Assembly (NCBI GenBank): GCA_963694535.1
Contig: CAVODE010000024.1
Coordinates: forward strand, 1 to 23,411
Source: UBA2979 sp963694535
GTDB taxonomy: Bacteria > Chloroflexota > Dehalococcoidia > UBA2979
Length of the DNA stretch: 23,411 nt
Reading direction: 5' to 3'
This document shows positions 15,060 to 23,411 of the stretch, piece by piece. The notes beneath the pieces are model-generated. The model had not been told where the DNA came from. It searched no databases and saw only the letters and a program-made list of their open reading frames with translations. Position 1 is the first letter of the stretch, and every line of letters starts with the position of its first letter. The translations under genes and the position numbers were made by a program.

Positions 15060-16667
15060 ATGGCTAGCGGACAGATCGTTACCACAGAGCAAATGCAGTC
15101 GCTGGAACGTGAGGCTTTTAAGCATGGCATTACCAACGAGGATTTGATGGAGGCCGCAGGATTAGCGGTAGCACAAGAATGTTGGATGGCAATGGGGACT
15201 ATGGAAGGTCGACCTGTTCTTGTAATTTGTGGGCCTGGAACTAATGGGTCTGACGCACTGATCGCTGCGCGCCACCTCCATGGTTATGGCGCCTCCGTAT
15301 TTATTTATCTAACCGATCCACGAGATGAATCAGATAAATCGTGGGCCGCTGTTGAGGAACTTGGAATACCATTTGCAATCGCGAATGCAAATGCTGAATT
15401 CGAAGAACTAGAAGTTTTGTTGGAGAAAGCAACGATGGTTCTGGACGGAATCTTTGGGATCGGTTTTGATACAGAAAAACGACCCATCGAAGGACTCTAC
15501 GCCGAGGTTTTAAATCGATTACAGGCGGCAGCTGCGGCAGTTCCACCAGTCAGAGTTGTAGCGATTGATATCGCTAGTGGATTAAATTCGGATACTGGTC
15601 AAGCAGATGTTTGTTCTGTACCAGCGGAAATGACCGTGACTTTTGGTTTCAGCAAAGTTGGTCACTATGTGGGTGATGGGCGAAAGTACAGTGGAAGAAC
15701 TGTCGAGGTCGATATTGGAATCCCAGGCTCAGCCATGGAATTAGTTAAAATTCCTTATCAAAGTTTGAGGCTTCATGACCTTCGTCGAGTTTTGCCCCCT
15801 AGACCAAATGACGGCCACAAAGGAACATTCGGACGATTGTTAGTCGTAGCTGGGTGTAAGAACTATCCGGGAGCTGCTCGTCTGGTGGCTGAGTCGGCTG
15901 CTCGAACGGGCGTGGGATCTGTAACACTAGCTGCCCCAGAGAGTATTCAATCTCTACTTGTGGCGCTTCCAGATATCTCTCATATACCACTTTTCGATGT
16001 GGATGGTTATTTGGGAGGGAGAGCAGCAGCAGAGCAATTATTGGCTGAGTTAAGTAGCCGCTCCTTCAAATCGATATTGATTGGTTCAGGAATAGGTAAC
16101 AACGAAGACACCGTTGATTTTGTAAGGGTATTTTTGACCGGATTAGATGAAGTCGTATCAGATAATTTTCAAGGTGTGGTAATTGATGCGGATGGCCTGA
16201 ATGCGCTCGCGGTCATTGAGGATTGGCGAGCATTAACGAGCCAAGAAATTATCATTACTCCACACATTGGTGAAATGGCTACATTAAGTGGATTGCAAGT
16301 CGATTATATTAGACAAAATAAGTTGATGGTCTCGGCTGACTATGCTCAGAAATGGCAGTCCACTGTTGTTCTTAAAGGTCCTGGTACGGTGATTTCGAAT
16401 AGCAATGGTGACGCTAGACTTTCTGATAGTGCTAGCTCTGCCTTATCTCATGCCGGCACAGGTGATGTGTTGGCCGGAATCACTGGAGGGTTTTTGGCTC
16501 AACAAATTAATTCATATGATGCTGCCAGTGCGGCAGTTTACATGCATGCGGAGGCTGCACGCCAAGTAAGTGACGTGTACGGTGATGCGGCTACGCTGGC
16601 GTCTGATATAGTCCGTGCTTTACCGGACGCTCGTAAGCTTTTGGACCCCCCCACTGCTAACATTTAA
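15060..16667 (+). CDS. nnrD: Bifunctional NAD(P)H-hydrate epimerase / ADP-dependent dehydratase
   Basis: Repairs hydrated NADH and NADPH. The N-terminal YjeF_N epimerase domain (about 1-225) opens with VTTEQMQSLEREAFKHGIT and carries GPGTNGSDALIAARHLHGYG and later DIASGLNSDTG. The C-terminal ribokinase-like dehydratase (about 240-535) shows GTFGRLLVVAG, TPHIGEMATLSG, VLKGPGTVI and the active-site AGTGDVLAGITGGFLAQ. The 535 residues fit the fused NnrE-NnrD form of many bacteria. The canonical NNGGDG of the epimerase reads TNGSDA here, a mild departure. AAAGGG precedes the ATG. It is 32 nt after acpS, so probably co-transcribed. Confidence 0.95.
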   Translation: MASGQIVTTEQMQSLEREAFKHGITNEDLMEAAGLAVAQECWMAMGTMEGRPVLVICGPGTNGSDALIAARHLHGYGASVFIYLTDPRDESDKSWAAVEELGIPFAIANANAEFEELEVLLEKATMVLDGIFGIGFDTEKRPIEGLYAEVLNRLQAAAAAVPPVRVVAIDIASGLNSDTGQADVCSVPAEMTVTFGFSKVGHYVGDGRKYSGRTVEVDIGIPGSAMELVKIPYQSLRLHDLRRVLPPRPNDGHKGTFGRLLVVAGCKNYPGAARLVAESAARTGVGSVTLAAPESIQSLLVALPDISHIPLFDVDGYLGGRAAAEQLLAELSSRSFKSILIGSGIGNNEDTVDFVRVFLTGLDEVVSDNFQGVVIDADGLNALAVIEDWRALTSQEIIITPHIGEMATLSGLQVDYIRQNKLMVSADYAQKWQSTVVLKGPGTVISNSNGDARLSDSASSALSHAGTGDVLAGITGGFLAQQINSYDAASAAVYMHAEAARQVSDVYGDAATLASDIVRALPDARKLLDPPTANI

Positions 16668-16698
16668 CTGATTTTGTCTTAATAATGCTGGCTTGGAG

Positions 16699-16704
16699 TA
16701 CAAT
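16699..16704 (+). promoter_or_regulatory. Possible internal promoter before fabD
   Basis: TACAAT is a good -10, with TTGTCT (16674-16679) as a -35 at a long 19-nt spacing, in the 110-nt gap between nnrD and fabD. The leader would be about 67 nt. No FapR-type operator or other known fatty-acid regulatory site is seen. Confidence 0.3.
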
Positions 16705-16777
16705 CTCAACTACGGGGAATGGTAGCGCTGAATTCAGTCTTCTATGAGGACAAATAGAGAGCGATGGTTGGATTTTT

Positions 16778-17776
16778 ATGATCGATTCTCGTGTGGCTAA
16801 GCTTGGGGAGCGTGGTTCGGCGGTGGTGTTTCCAGGGCAAGGTGCGCAGTCGAGCGGAATGGGGCGTCGCACATATGAGGCATCACAGGCTGCGCGGGAT
16901 ACATATTCAGAAGCTTCAGAAATTGTCGGAGTGGATTTAGCGAGAATTTGTTTTGAGTCAGACGAAGATGCTTTAGCCTCAACGCATAACACCCAGCCTG
17001 CGGTACTCACAACTTCCCTTGCTACATATCGGGCCATGAAGGAAAAATTCAACGAAATTAATTTCACGATTGATCCTCAATTTTTCGGGGGACATTCTAT
17101 GGGTATGTTTACCGCAGCTGTCGCCTCAGGCGCTTTATCGTTCAAAGATTCACTAGGATTGATTCTTGAACGCTCTCGATTAATGGGGAGTTTCAATGAG
17201 GCACGACCTGTCGGCATGGCAGCAATCATAGGTTTGGAGTATGGCGTGGTAGCTGAAGTTTGTTCGGAGGCGACATCTGGTCCAGATTGTCGAGTAGATG
17301 TCGCAAATCATAACGAAGATTTGCAAATTGTAATTTCGGGCGATGTCGTGGCTTTAGAACGGGCAATGAGTATAGTTAAGGGCAAGCAAGGTAAGGCAAT
17401 TAGATTGAAACTTAAGGTGAGTAGCCACACTCCTTTACACGAGTCTCAAGCGAGTGAATTTGCCGAGATTGTCCGTAAGGTGGAATTTAAATCACCATGC
17501 GCCCCAATCGTGAGCAACATTGGATCGCACTTAATGGTGTCCGGAATTGAAGTTAGAAATGAATTCGAAGATCAATTAAAGTCGCCAGTTATGTGGGCAA
17601 GTAATGTTAGAAAAATGATATCCGAAGGTATAGAATTGTTTATTGAAGCGGGACCGGGCCACTCACTTTCAAGAATGATTCGACGTATTAACTCATCGTC
17701 GATGGCCGTGTCGTTGGATGATGCTCGACAGCATCCGATTCCTATTTCGGTTTTTACCACCGAATCAATTAATTAG
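16778..17776 (+). CDS. fabD: Malonyl-CoA:ACP transacylase FabD
   Basis: Loads malonyl groups from CoA onto ACP for fatty-acid elongation. It has VVFPGQGAQSSGMGR (16-30), the nucleophile elbow FGGHSMGM with S107, the conserved ERSRLM with its substrate-binding arginine (about 131-136), catalytic H217 in SSHTPLH, and the closing EAGPGHSLSRMIRRI. Length 332 is at the upper end of the family's 300-330. The ATG has only a weak purine stretch upstream. The fabF gene follows after 11 nt. The usual fabG and acpP genes between fabD and fabF are absent here. Confidence 0.95.
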   Translation: MIDSRVAKLGERGSAVVFPGQGAQSSGMGRRTYEASQAARDTYSEASEIVGVDLARICFESDEDALASTHNTQPAVLTTSLATYRAMKEKFNEINFTIDPQFFGGHSMGMFTAAVASGALSFKDSLGLILERSRLMGSFNEARPVGMAAIIGLEYGVVAEVCSEATSGPDCRVDVANHNEDLQIVISGDVVALERAMSIVKGKQGKAIRLKLKVSSHTPLHESQASEFAEIVRKVEFKSPCAPIVSNIGSHLMVSGIEVRNEFEDQLKSPVMWASNVRKMISEGIELFIEAGPGHSLSRMIRRINSSSMAVSLDDARQHPIPISVFTTESIN

Positions 17777-17787
17777 GCGAGCTACCT

Positions 17788-19047
17788 ATGTCATCTGAAA
17801 AATCACCCGATGTATCAAAGCGACGTGTCGTAGTCACGGGTATCGGAGTAATATCTCCAGTCGGAAATGATGTCAAGTCAACGTGGCAATCTATTATCGC
17901 TGGAGACTCAGGTTTAGGATATATCTCAAGATTCTCTGCTGATGATTATGATTATCCAATAGCTGCAGAGGTGAAAAACTTTCATCCTGCAGAGTTTATA
18001 GACCCGAAGCTGGAACGACGGATCGATCTTTCGACTTCTTTCGCAATGGTCGCCGCAAGACAGGCGTGGTATGACGCAGGATTGGAACAAGACGACGTAA
18101 ATATGAATCGGGCAGGAATAATTATAGGCACTGGTATTGGTGGTGGCCATTTAATGATTGAAGCTCAGCGTGTTCTAGATGAGAAGGGGCCAAGAAGAGT
18201 ATCTCCTTTCCTGATAACGAACATGCTCGCAGATACAGCATCCGGGCTAATTGCAATAGATTTGGGGCTGAAAGGGCCCAACTTTGCTGTAACGGCTGCA
18301 TGTGCCACGGGGGGTGCCGCCACAGGCGAGGCTATTTCAGTTATACAGAGAGGGGAAGCCGATATTGTTTTGGCGGGTGGTCACGAAGCTCCGTTACAGC
18401 CGGTTTTTTACGCAGGATTTAATGCAATGAAGGCTCTTGCGACATCTGATGATCCCGTTAAAGCGGTGAAACCATTTGATAGTGAAAGAAATGGGTTCAT
18501 ATTAGGCGAAGGTGCAGCAGTCCTTGTTTTGGAGGAATCTGAACGGGCGCTGGCGAGAGGTGCCCATATCTACGCTGAATGCAAAGCTGCGGCGACTTCA
18601 TCGGATGCGTTTGACATGGTCGCTGCAGATGGAACAGGTATTGCAAATGCGATGACCCAAGCCTTGAAGCAGGCAGAAATTTCCCCACAGGATATTGACT
18701 ATATTAACGCTCACGGGACAGGGACTCTTCTCAATGACAAGGTTGAGACGAAGGCAATTAAGTCAGTTTTTGGCAAATCTGCATACCAGCTTGCCGTGTC
18801 GTCTACGAAGGCAGCCACAGGTCATTTGATGGGTGCGGCAGGTGCAGTAGAAGCCGCGCTAACAGTTTTAGCCATAGAAAATAATATATTGCCACCGACC
18901 TTGAACTACGGAAACCCTGATCCGGAATGTGATCTAGACTATGTGCCAAATTCAGCAAGACCACGTGAGATAAGGAACGCTATCAGCACCTCAGTCGGAT
19001 TGGGCGGACACAATAGTGCAATAGTATTTAGTCAGTGGGCGGGATGA
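17788..19047 (+). CDS. fabF: 3-oxoacyl-ACP synthase II (first copy)
   Basis: KAS II condensing enzyme that elongates acyl-ACP with malonyl-ACP. RRVVVTGIGVISPVG opens the thiolase fold. The Cys-His-His triad is complete: C172 in VTAACATGG, H309 in INAHGTGTLLNDKVET and H346 in KAATGHLMGAAGAVEA. The gatekeeper-type GLGGHNSAIVF is near the C-terminus. The 419 residues fit. It follows fabD by 11 nt with AGGCGAG upstream, and a second KAS II gene follows directly. Confidence 0.96.
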   Translation: MSSEKSPDVSKRRVVVTGIGVISPVGNDVKSTWQSIIAGDSGLGYISRFSADDYDYPIAAEVKNFHPAEFIDPKLERRIDLSTSFAMVAARQAWYDAGLEQDDVNMNRAGIIIGTGIGGGHLMIEAQRVLDEKGPRRVSPFLITNMLADTASGLIAIDLGLKGPNFAVTAACATGGAATGEAISVIQRGEADIVLAGGHEAPLQPVFYAGFNAMKALATSDDPVKAVKPFDSERNGFILGEGAAVLVLEESERALARGAHIYAECKAAATSSDAFDMVAADGTGIANAMTQALKQAEISPQDIDYINAHGTGTLLNDKVETKAIKSVFGKSAYQLAVSSTKAATGHLMGAAGAVEAALTVLAIENNILPPTLNYGNPDPECDLDYVPNSARPREIRNAISTSVGLGGHNSAIVFSQWAG

Positions 19048-19078
19048 GAAATTCAATTAGCAAGATCGGAGCTCTAAC

Positions 19079-20344
19079 ATCGAACTTAATAATATTGACA
19101 GTCAAGCTAACTCAAGGCGGGTAGTAATTACTGGTGTTGGACTAATAATTGCAAACGGTGTGGGACGGGATGCGGCTTGGGAGGCATTGAGGTCAGGGAC
19201 TAACGGGATAGGCAACACTCAAAGGTGTGATGTGAGTGATTTGGCTTCTCAGGTATCTGGTGAGGTACCGGAGTTTGATTTGTCTACATATTTAGATAAG
19301 AAAGAATCTCGAAGAATGGACAGATTCACTCATCTCGCAATCATGGCGGCTGGAGAGGCGATAGATCATTCTGGATTAAATATAGATGACGAAGCCGAGC
19401 AAATAGGATGCATGATCGGGGTTGGTATTGGTGGGATGGAAACCCTCGAGCGTGAATTTAAAAACTTTTTTGATAAAGGTCCTGGCCGTGTGAGCCCCAT
19501 CTTAGTACCGATGTTTATTCCGGATATGGCTGCTGGTCAAGTATCGATTAGGTACGGGGCAAAAGGTCCGAATTTCAATACGGTTTCAGCCTGCGCCTCG
19601 GGTGCAGACTCAATTGGAACGGCGGCTGAAGTAATCCGGCGTGGTGACGCAGTTGCAATGATTGCGGGAGGAGCAGAAGGAGCAGTCACACGGATGTCAA
19701 TTACCGCTTTTGCCAATAGTCGTGCCCTATCGCGAAATAACGATCCGGCGACTGCGTCTAGACCATTTGATAGAGAACGAGATGGCTTCGTGATAGGTGA
19801 GGGATCGGGTATTTTAATTTTGGAGGATCAAGAGCACGCCGAGAGACGGGGTGCGAATATTATTTGTGAGTATCGAGGATATGGTCAATCTGCCGATGCT
19901 TTCCATATAACCCAACCGTCTGAACAAGGGGAGGGAGCTGCGCGGGCGATGAATATTGCTTTGACTAAAGCACAAATAAGCCCTTCGGATGTGGACTATA
20001 TTAATGCGCATGGAACTTCAACTCATTTGAATGATAAGTTTGAGACTCTTTCAATAAAATCAGTTTTTGGTGAGCAGGCCTATTCAGTGCCTATTTCATC
20101 AACGAAGTCGATGATCGGCCACACTCTAGGTGCTTCGGGTGGTATTGAGGCAGTGGTAACTGCATTGTCGATTAAAGATGACATCATACATCCCACGATT
20201 AATTTAGATAACCCAGATCAGGATTGTGATCTGGATTATGTAGCTAATAAATCGCGCACAACTTCGGTTAATATAGCGATGACGAATTCACTCGGTTTTG
20301 GTGGACATAACTCGTCATTAATATTTTCTAAGTATCTTGGGTAG
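19079..20344 (+). CDS. fabF: 3-oxoacyl-ACP synthase II-like (second copy), with apparent ATC start
   Basis: A second condensing enzyme with all catalytic residues: C172 in SACASGADS, H311 in INAHGTSTHLNDKFET and H348 in KSMIGHTLGASGGIEA (numbered from the proposed start). The first strand, SRRVVITGVGL, lies upstream of the nearest conventional start (GTG at 19160), which would cut off the first 27 residues. In frame back to the stop at 19058 there is no ATG, GTG or TTG. ATC at 19079 lies 7 nt after GGAG (19068-19071) and gives 421 residues, two more than the first copy, and the same number (172) for the active cysteine. I take it as the start, with ATT at 19094 or a sequencing error as alternatives. 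It differs substantially from its neighbour and may use a different substrate. Confidence 0.88.
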   Translation: MELNNIDSQANSRRVVITGVGLIIANGVGRDAAWEALRSGTNGIGNTQRCDVSDLASQVSGEVPEFDLSTYLDKKESRRMDRFTHLAIMAAGEAIDHSGLNIDDEAEQIGCMIGVGIGGMETLEREFKNFFDKGPGRVSPILVPMFIPDMAAGQVSIRYGAKGPNFNTVSACASGADSIGTAAEVIRRGDAVAMIAGGAEGAVTRMSITAFANSRALSRNNDPATASRPFDRERDGFVIGEGSGILILEDQEHAERRGANIICEYRGYGQSADAFHITQPSEQGEGAARAMNIALTKAQISPSDVDYINAHGTSTHLNDKFETLSIKSVFGEQAYSVPISSTKSMIGHTLGASGGIEAVVTALSIKDDIIHPTINLDNPDQDCDLDYVANKSRTTSVNIAMTNSLGFGGHNSSLIFSKYLG

Positions 20345-20413
20345 TGGGTAGTTAGCGTCAACACTTGTCTCGCTGTTTAGTCGAGTCAACTGCTAGTAAG
20401 TTGAGAGTAAAAT

Positions 20414-22111
20414 TTGGACTGGATTTTAACACCGGAGCCAGACCTTAGTGGTTTTGAGGATGCAGGTCCTGACTTACCTGTATCGATAAGAAAATTGTTG
20501 ATGTTGCGTGACATTAATACGACTCAAAAGGCCCGTATTTTCTTGGGCTCACCTAAAAGACTTACAGATCCTGATTTAATGCCGAATTTGCGGCCTGCAG
20601 TTGAACGACTTCTGCAGGCCTGTAAGAATTCCGAAAATGTCGTGGTTTTTGGAGATTATGATGTTGATGGAGTGACGTCATCAGTTCTTCTTGTGGAGGG
20701 TTTACGGGAGCTCGGGGCCCAAGTGGAATCCTATATTCCGGATAGGAATATCGATGGATATGGACCGAATTCTCGGTCAGTCCGTCGGATCGCAGATATG
20801 GGCACAAGTCTTCTGGTGACCGCAGATACGGGCACATCCGCGGTAGCAGAGGTTCAAGAAGCCAACAGCCTAGATATGGATGTTGTGGTAATCGATCATC
20901 ACGCGATTCCTAATGAGCTGCCTGAAGCTTACGCAATAGTTAATCCGCTACTTTTTGATAATTCCTATGGTTCAGAGCCGGCGGCAGTGGGCGTTGCTTA
21001 TAAAGTGATGGAAGTATTGTTCAGTGAGATGCAGGTGATGTTTGACGCTGACAGATTCCTTGATTTAGTGGGTTTAGGCATGGTCTGTGACATGGCTCCC
21101 TTACGAGGAGAGAGTCGCGATCTTGTTAGATTGGGTATAAATGCACTTCGTAGGACTTCAAGGTCTGGTATCAAGGCTCTTTGTGAAGTTGCTGGTTTAG
21201 GCGAAGCCGATATTGATGCGGAAAGTATTGGCTGGATTCTTGGTCCCCGATTGAATGCTGCTGGCAGAATGGCGCACGCCGATCTGGCATTCGATCTATT
21301 AATTTCTGCAAACTCAAATGACTCTCATACGCTGGCAAGGCGGTTGGATGATCTTAATAAATTTCGCAGAAAAGAAACTGAGGCTGCGATGGTAATTAGT
21401 GATGATATTATCCGAGCCAAGTATCGTGAGAAAATCCCTGAGATTTTAGTTGTGGCATCAGATGATATTGGCGCCGGCATCATAGGCCTGTGTGCGTCAC
21501 GCATAGCAGACACATATAACAGACCAGCAATAGTTATTGATTCTTCAGGTGAGGAGGCTCGAGCTTCATGCAGGTCCATAGATGGATTTGACATGCTGGG
21601 ACCACTACGGGAGGTGTCTGACTTGCTGATAAAGTTTGGCGGACATCGAGCGGCCGCAGGTTTTTCGATAGAGAAATCAAATTTGAGAGCTTTGGATGAT
21701 AGGCTCTACTCATTCGAATTGTTTTCAGAGCCGGGCGACTTAGAGGCTCGAAATTTGACGATCGATCTCAATCTTCCATTTGATTTGATTGATGACAAAT
21801 TTTTGCAATATTTAGCGCTATTTGAACCACATGGAATTGGAAATAATAAGCCAATATTTCTTGCATCAGATGTCTTGATGAGTGATTCTAGAACGATCGG
21901 CAAGGATTCCAGCCACCTCCGAGCGACATTCACCAATGGTACTCAAACGTGGCAGGCTATTGGCTGGGGCTTTGGAGAATATTCCACTTTTGAAGGACAG
22001 CGTTTTGATTTGGCCTATAGCTTTAAAAGAAATGTGGCAACGTACGGTCGATTATATGGGTCTTCTTTGGAGTTAGAGATTATTGATTTGCAAGTCCGCA
22101 GCAGTAACTAA
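20414..22111 (+). CDS. recJ: Single-stranded-DNA-specific exonuclease RecJ
   Basis: 5'-3' single-strand DNA exonuclease of the DHH family, acting in recombination and mismatch or base-excision repair. Motifs are VVVFGDYDVDGVTSS (DYDVDG 81-86), TADTGTSA (137-140 the aspartate motif), VIDHHAIPNELP (DHH 161-163), GPRLNAAGRMAHADLAFDLL (about 278), and the DHHA1 domain with FGGHRAAAGFSIE (about 410). The 565 residues match the family. TTG at 20414 is the start, with a purine-rich GAGAG before it; WILTP is the usual beginning. The TADTGTSA motif replaces the more usual VDCGIS. It is convergent with tyrS, with only 9 nt between. Confidence 0.95.
   Translation: MDWILTPEPDLSGFEDAGPDLPVSIRKLLMLRDINTTQKARIFLGSPKRLTDPDLMPNLRPAVERLLQACKNSENVVVFGDYDVDGVTSSVLLVEGLRELGAQVESYIPDRNIDGYGPNSRSVRRIADMGTSLLVTADTGTSAVAEVQEANSLDMDVVVIDHHAIPNELPEAYAIVNPLLFDNSYGSEPAAVGVAYKVMEVLFSEMQVMFDADRFLDLVGLGMVCDMAPLRGESRDLVRLGINALRRTSRSGIKALCEVAGLGEADIDAESIGWILGPRLNAAGRMAHADLAFDLLISANSNDSHTLARRLDDLNKFRRKETEAAMVISDDIIRAKYREKIPEILVVASDDIGAGIIGLCASRIADTYNRPAIVIDSSGEEARASCRSIDGFDMLGPLREVSDLLIKFGGHRAAAGFSIEKSNLRALDDRLYSFELFSEPGDLEARNLTIDLNLPFDLIDDKFLQYLALFEPHGIGNNKPIFLASDVLMSDSRTIGKDSSHLRATFTNGTQTWQAIGWGFGEYSTFEGQRFDLAYSFKRNVATYGRLYGSSLELEIIDLQVRSSN
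20791..20836 (+). repeat. Short tandem near-repeat inside recJ
   Basis: CGCAGATATGGGCACA (20791) and CGCAGATACGGGCACA (20821) differ at one base in 16 and lie exactly 30 bp apart, encoding ADMGT and ADTGT. The second copy is the conserved aspartate motif of RecJ. It may be chance or a small local duplication. Confidence 0.5.
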
Positions 22112-22120
22112 TTTGTCACA

Positions 22121-23347
22121 TTAATTTTCTCTAATGCGAAGAAACGTGTGACGGCCAATTTTTATGAAATCGCCATCCGAAAGGATATGATTTATGTCTT
22201 GAGCTTTCTGGTCATTTATCTTGACCGCACCTTGATTCACCATGCGCCTTGCCTCGCCGCCGCTGTAATTCATACTTTCCATAATTACACTAATCAGCCT
22301 TTTGTCCTCAGGTAACGTGTACTCAGGAGCATCATCGACAGGCTCCTGTTTTTTTTGGAAAGTGTTCTCAAAGTATTTCTCGGCAGCTATTGCTTCGTCC
22401 AAGGAATAAATAAGTGTCACTACTTCTGCGGCTACTTTTTTCTTAGCTTCAATTGGGCTTACTTTTTTTTCTTCAATATTTTTAAGTAGTATATTGACTT
22501 CCGTCGGATGTAAATTTGTTACGAGGCGAGCATATAGATCTAGCGCTTGATCGGGGAGAGACATGACTTTGCCGAACATATCATTAGGTGCATCCTGCAA
22601 TCCAATGGTATTACCAAGTGATTTCGACATTTTTTCTCTGCCGTCCGTTCCAACTAATATTGGCAAAGTCAGCGCGACTTGAGGCTTTTGTCCTCTTGAT
22701 GTTTGAAGAGTTCTACCGACATCCACGATATTAAATATTTGATCACTTCCTCCTATTTGGATATCAGTTTTCATGTGCAGAGCATCATAAGCTTGGAGAA
22801 TAGCGTACATAAACTCACTAATTCTAATTGAGTCACCCTTTTGTATTCGATCCCGAAATGTACTGTGTTGGAGAAAATGCCCTACCGAAAATTCAGCCGC
22901 TAGCTTTAGGACATCAGCAAAGTTTAGGGGAGCCAGCCATTCGTGATTGTAGAGAACCTCCGTTTTTTTAGCATCAAGAATTATGAAAGCTTGGTCAATA
23001 TATGATTGACTAAAGGCCTGAACAGTTTTTTCATCCAGCATGGGCCGAGTTGATTGTTTTCCAGTTGGATCTCCTACCTGAGCCGTGAAGGAGCCGATAA
23101 GAAATATCGCTCGGTGACCAAAATCTTGAAATTGACGAAGCTTAACCATGGTCGGAATATGACCCAAATGGAGGTCCGTCGCTGTCGGGTCATATCCACA
23201 ATAAACAGTGAGTGGTCGATCTTCTTCGAGTAGGACTATTAGTTCTTGCTCCATAGCATTTTGTAAAGTCGCTGAACCAAGATCGACACCATCCATCAAG
23301 ATAGTTAACTGTTCAGATACCGGAGTCATGGTTCTAGGTTTATTCAT
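22121..23347 (-). CDS. tyrS: Tyrosyl-tRNA synthetase
   Basis: Class I synthetase that charges tRNA-Tyr. Residues 49-63 (CGYDPTATDLHLGH) hold the HIGH-type HLGH, with GSFTAQVGDPTGK after it. The tyrosine and ATP site continues with QIGGSDQIFNIVDVGR (197-212) and KMSKSLGN (239-246). An S4 RNA-binding domain closes the protein (about 345-405, SGGEARRMVNQGAVKINDQ). At 408 residues it belongs to the KMSKS-type (TyrZ-like) bacterial branch with a C-terminal S4 domain. AGGGA precedes the ATG at a short 4-nt spacing. The 64 nt upstream in the window are too few to judge a T-box leader. Confidence 0.96.
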   Translation of the reverse strand: MNKPRTMTPVSEQLTILMDGVDLGSATLQNAMEQELIVLLEEDRPLTVYCGYDPTATDLHLGHIPTMVKLRQFQDFGHRAIFLIGSFTAQVGDPTGKQSTRPMLDEKTVQAFSQSYIDQAFIILDAKKTEVLYNHEWLAPLNFADVLKLAAEFSVGHFLQHSTFRDRIQKGDSIRISEFMYAILQAYDALHMKTDIQIGGSDQIFNIVDVGRTLQTSRGQKPQVALTLPILVGTDGREKMSKSLGNTIGLQDAPNDMFGKVMSLPDQALDLYARLVTNLHPTEVNILLKNIEEKKVSPIEAKKKVAAEVVTLIYSLDEAIAAEKYFENTFQKKQEPVDDAPEYTLPEDKRLISVIMESMNYSGGEARRMVNQGAVKINDQKAQDINHILSDGDFIKIGRHTFLRIREN

Positions 23348-23354
23348 GAGATCC

Positions 23355-23411
23355 CTATCTAATATTACTAAAGTAGTCCAGCGCTTTTTTTACATCACTT
23401 TTGATTTGTAG
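23355..23411 (-). CDS. Possible C-terminal end of an upstream gene (partial)
   Basis: On the minus strand the frame from the window edge reads LQIKSDVKKALDYFSNIR and stops at TAG (23357-23355), 7 nt before the tyrS ATG. The composition looks like a normal helical protein tail and the spacing is operon-like, but 18 residues cannot be assigned to a family and chance cannot be excluded. Confidence 0.35.
   Translation of the reverse strand, partial: LQIKSDVKKALDYFSNIR

Noticed and set aside
16657..17067. 136-codon minus-strand open frame across the start of fabD
   Set aside because: It covers the conserved FabD N-terminus on the other strand and shows no recognisable domain.
23348..23411. T-box leader for tyrS
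   Set aside because: Only 64 nt are available, no antiterminator or T-box core is visible, and the stretch may be coding.

Overview
The window is a dense, AT-leaning bacterial chromosome segment. It contains only genes and short intergenic gaps: no tRNA, rRNA, insertion sequence, phage gene or CRISPR array is visible. The gene content is housekeeping (infB, rbfA, truB, HU, prfB, folD, acpS, nnrE-nnrD, fabD, two fabF, recJ, tyrS). In the middle is a lipid locus built around inositol. The combination suggests a member of the Chloroflexota, perhaps a marine SAR202/Dehalococcoidia-type lineage. It includes an actinobacterial-style Ino1, a PimA-like glycosyltransferase, an exported peptidase-MA-like protein and a degenerate protein disulfide oxidoreductase, and no LPS genes. 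An unusual actinobacterium is the main alternative. The assignment comes from protein resemblance only and is tentative.

Layout. 1-3168 (+) carries infB, rbfA and truB, the usual translation/RNA-modification block. 3274-3543 (+) is an HU-type DNA-binding protein, convergent with a LysR regulator (3546-4406, -). That regulator is divergent from ino1 (4523-5623, +), and a 19-bp LysR-type palindrome lies between them. Then on the + strand come two tandem lysophospholipid-type acyltransferases, a PHP-domain phosphoesterase and a PimA-like GT4 glycosyltransferase (5705-9524). A minus-strand cluster meets this from the other side: prfB, an exported metallopeptidase-like protein, a CDP-alcohol phosphatidyltransferase and a cysteine-free thioredoxin-fold protein (13533 down to 9511). 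From 13625 a plus-strand run of folD, acpS, nnrE-nnrD, fabD, fabF, fabF and recJ continues to 22111. tyrS (-) closes the window, with what may be the last codons of another gene upstream of it.

How it works together. Ino1 makes inositol 3-phosphate. The CDP-alcohol phosphatidyltransferase could join it to CDP-diacylglycerol to give phosphatidylinositol phosphate. A phosphatase is then needed, for which the neighbouring PHP protein is a candidate. The PimA-like enzyme could mannosylate the product, and the two acyltransferases could acylate it. This is the logic of the mycobacterial pgsA1-patA-pimA locus with ino1 added, and is the most interesting system here. The steps are inferred from families and gene order. 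The second half couples fatty-acid synthesis (acpS, fabD, two KAS II genes) to one-carbon metabolism, metabolite repair and DNA repair.

Annotation traps seen by reading the sequence: prfB needs a programmed +1 frameshift (22-codon leader from 13533); rbfA appears to start at CTG; the second fabF has no ATG/GTG/TTG far enough upstream and appears to start at ATC; several first-in-unit genes have a -10-like box 6-9 nt before ATG and no Shine-Dalgarno, which predicts leaderless mRNAs.
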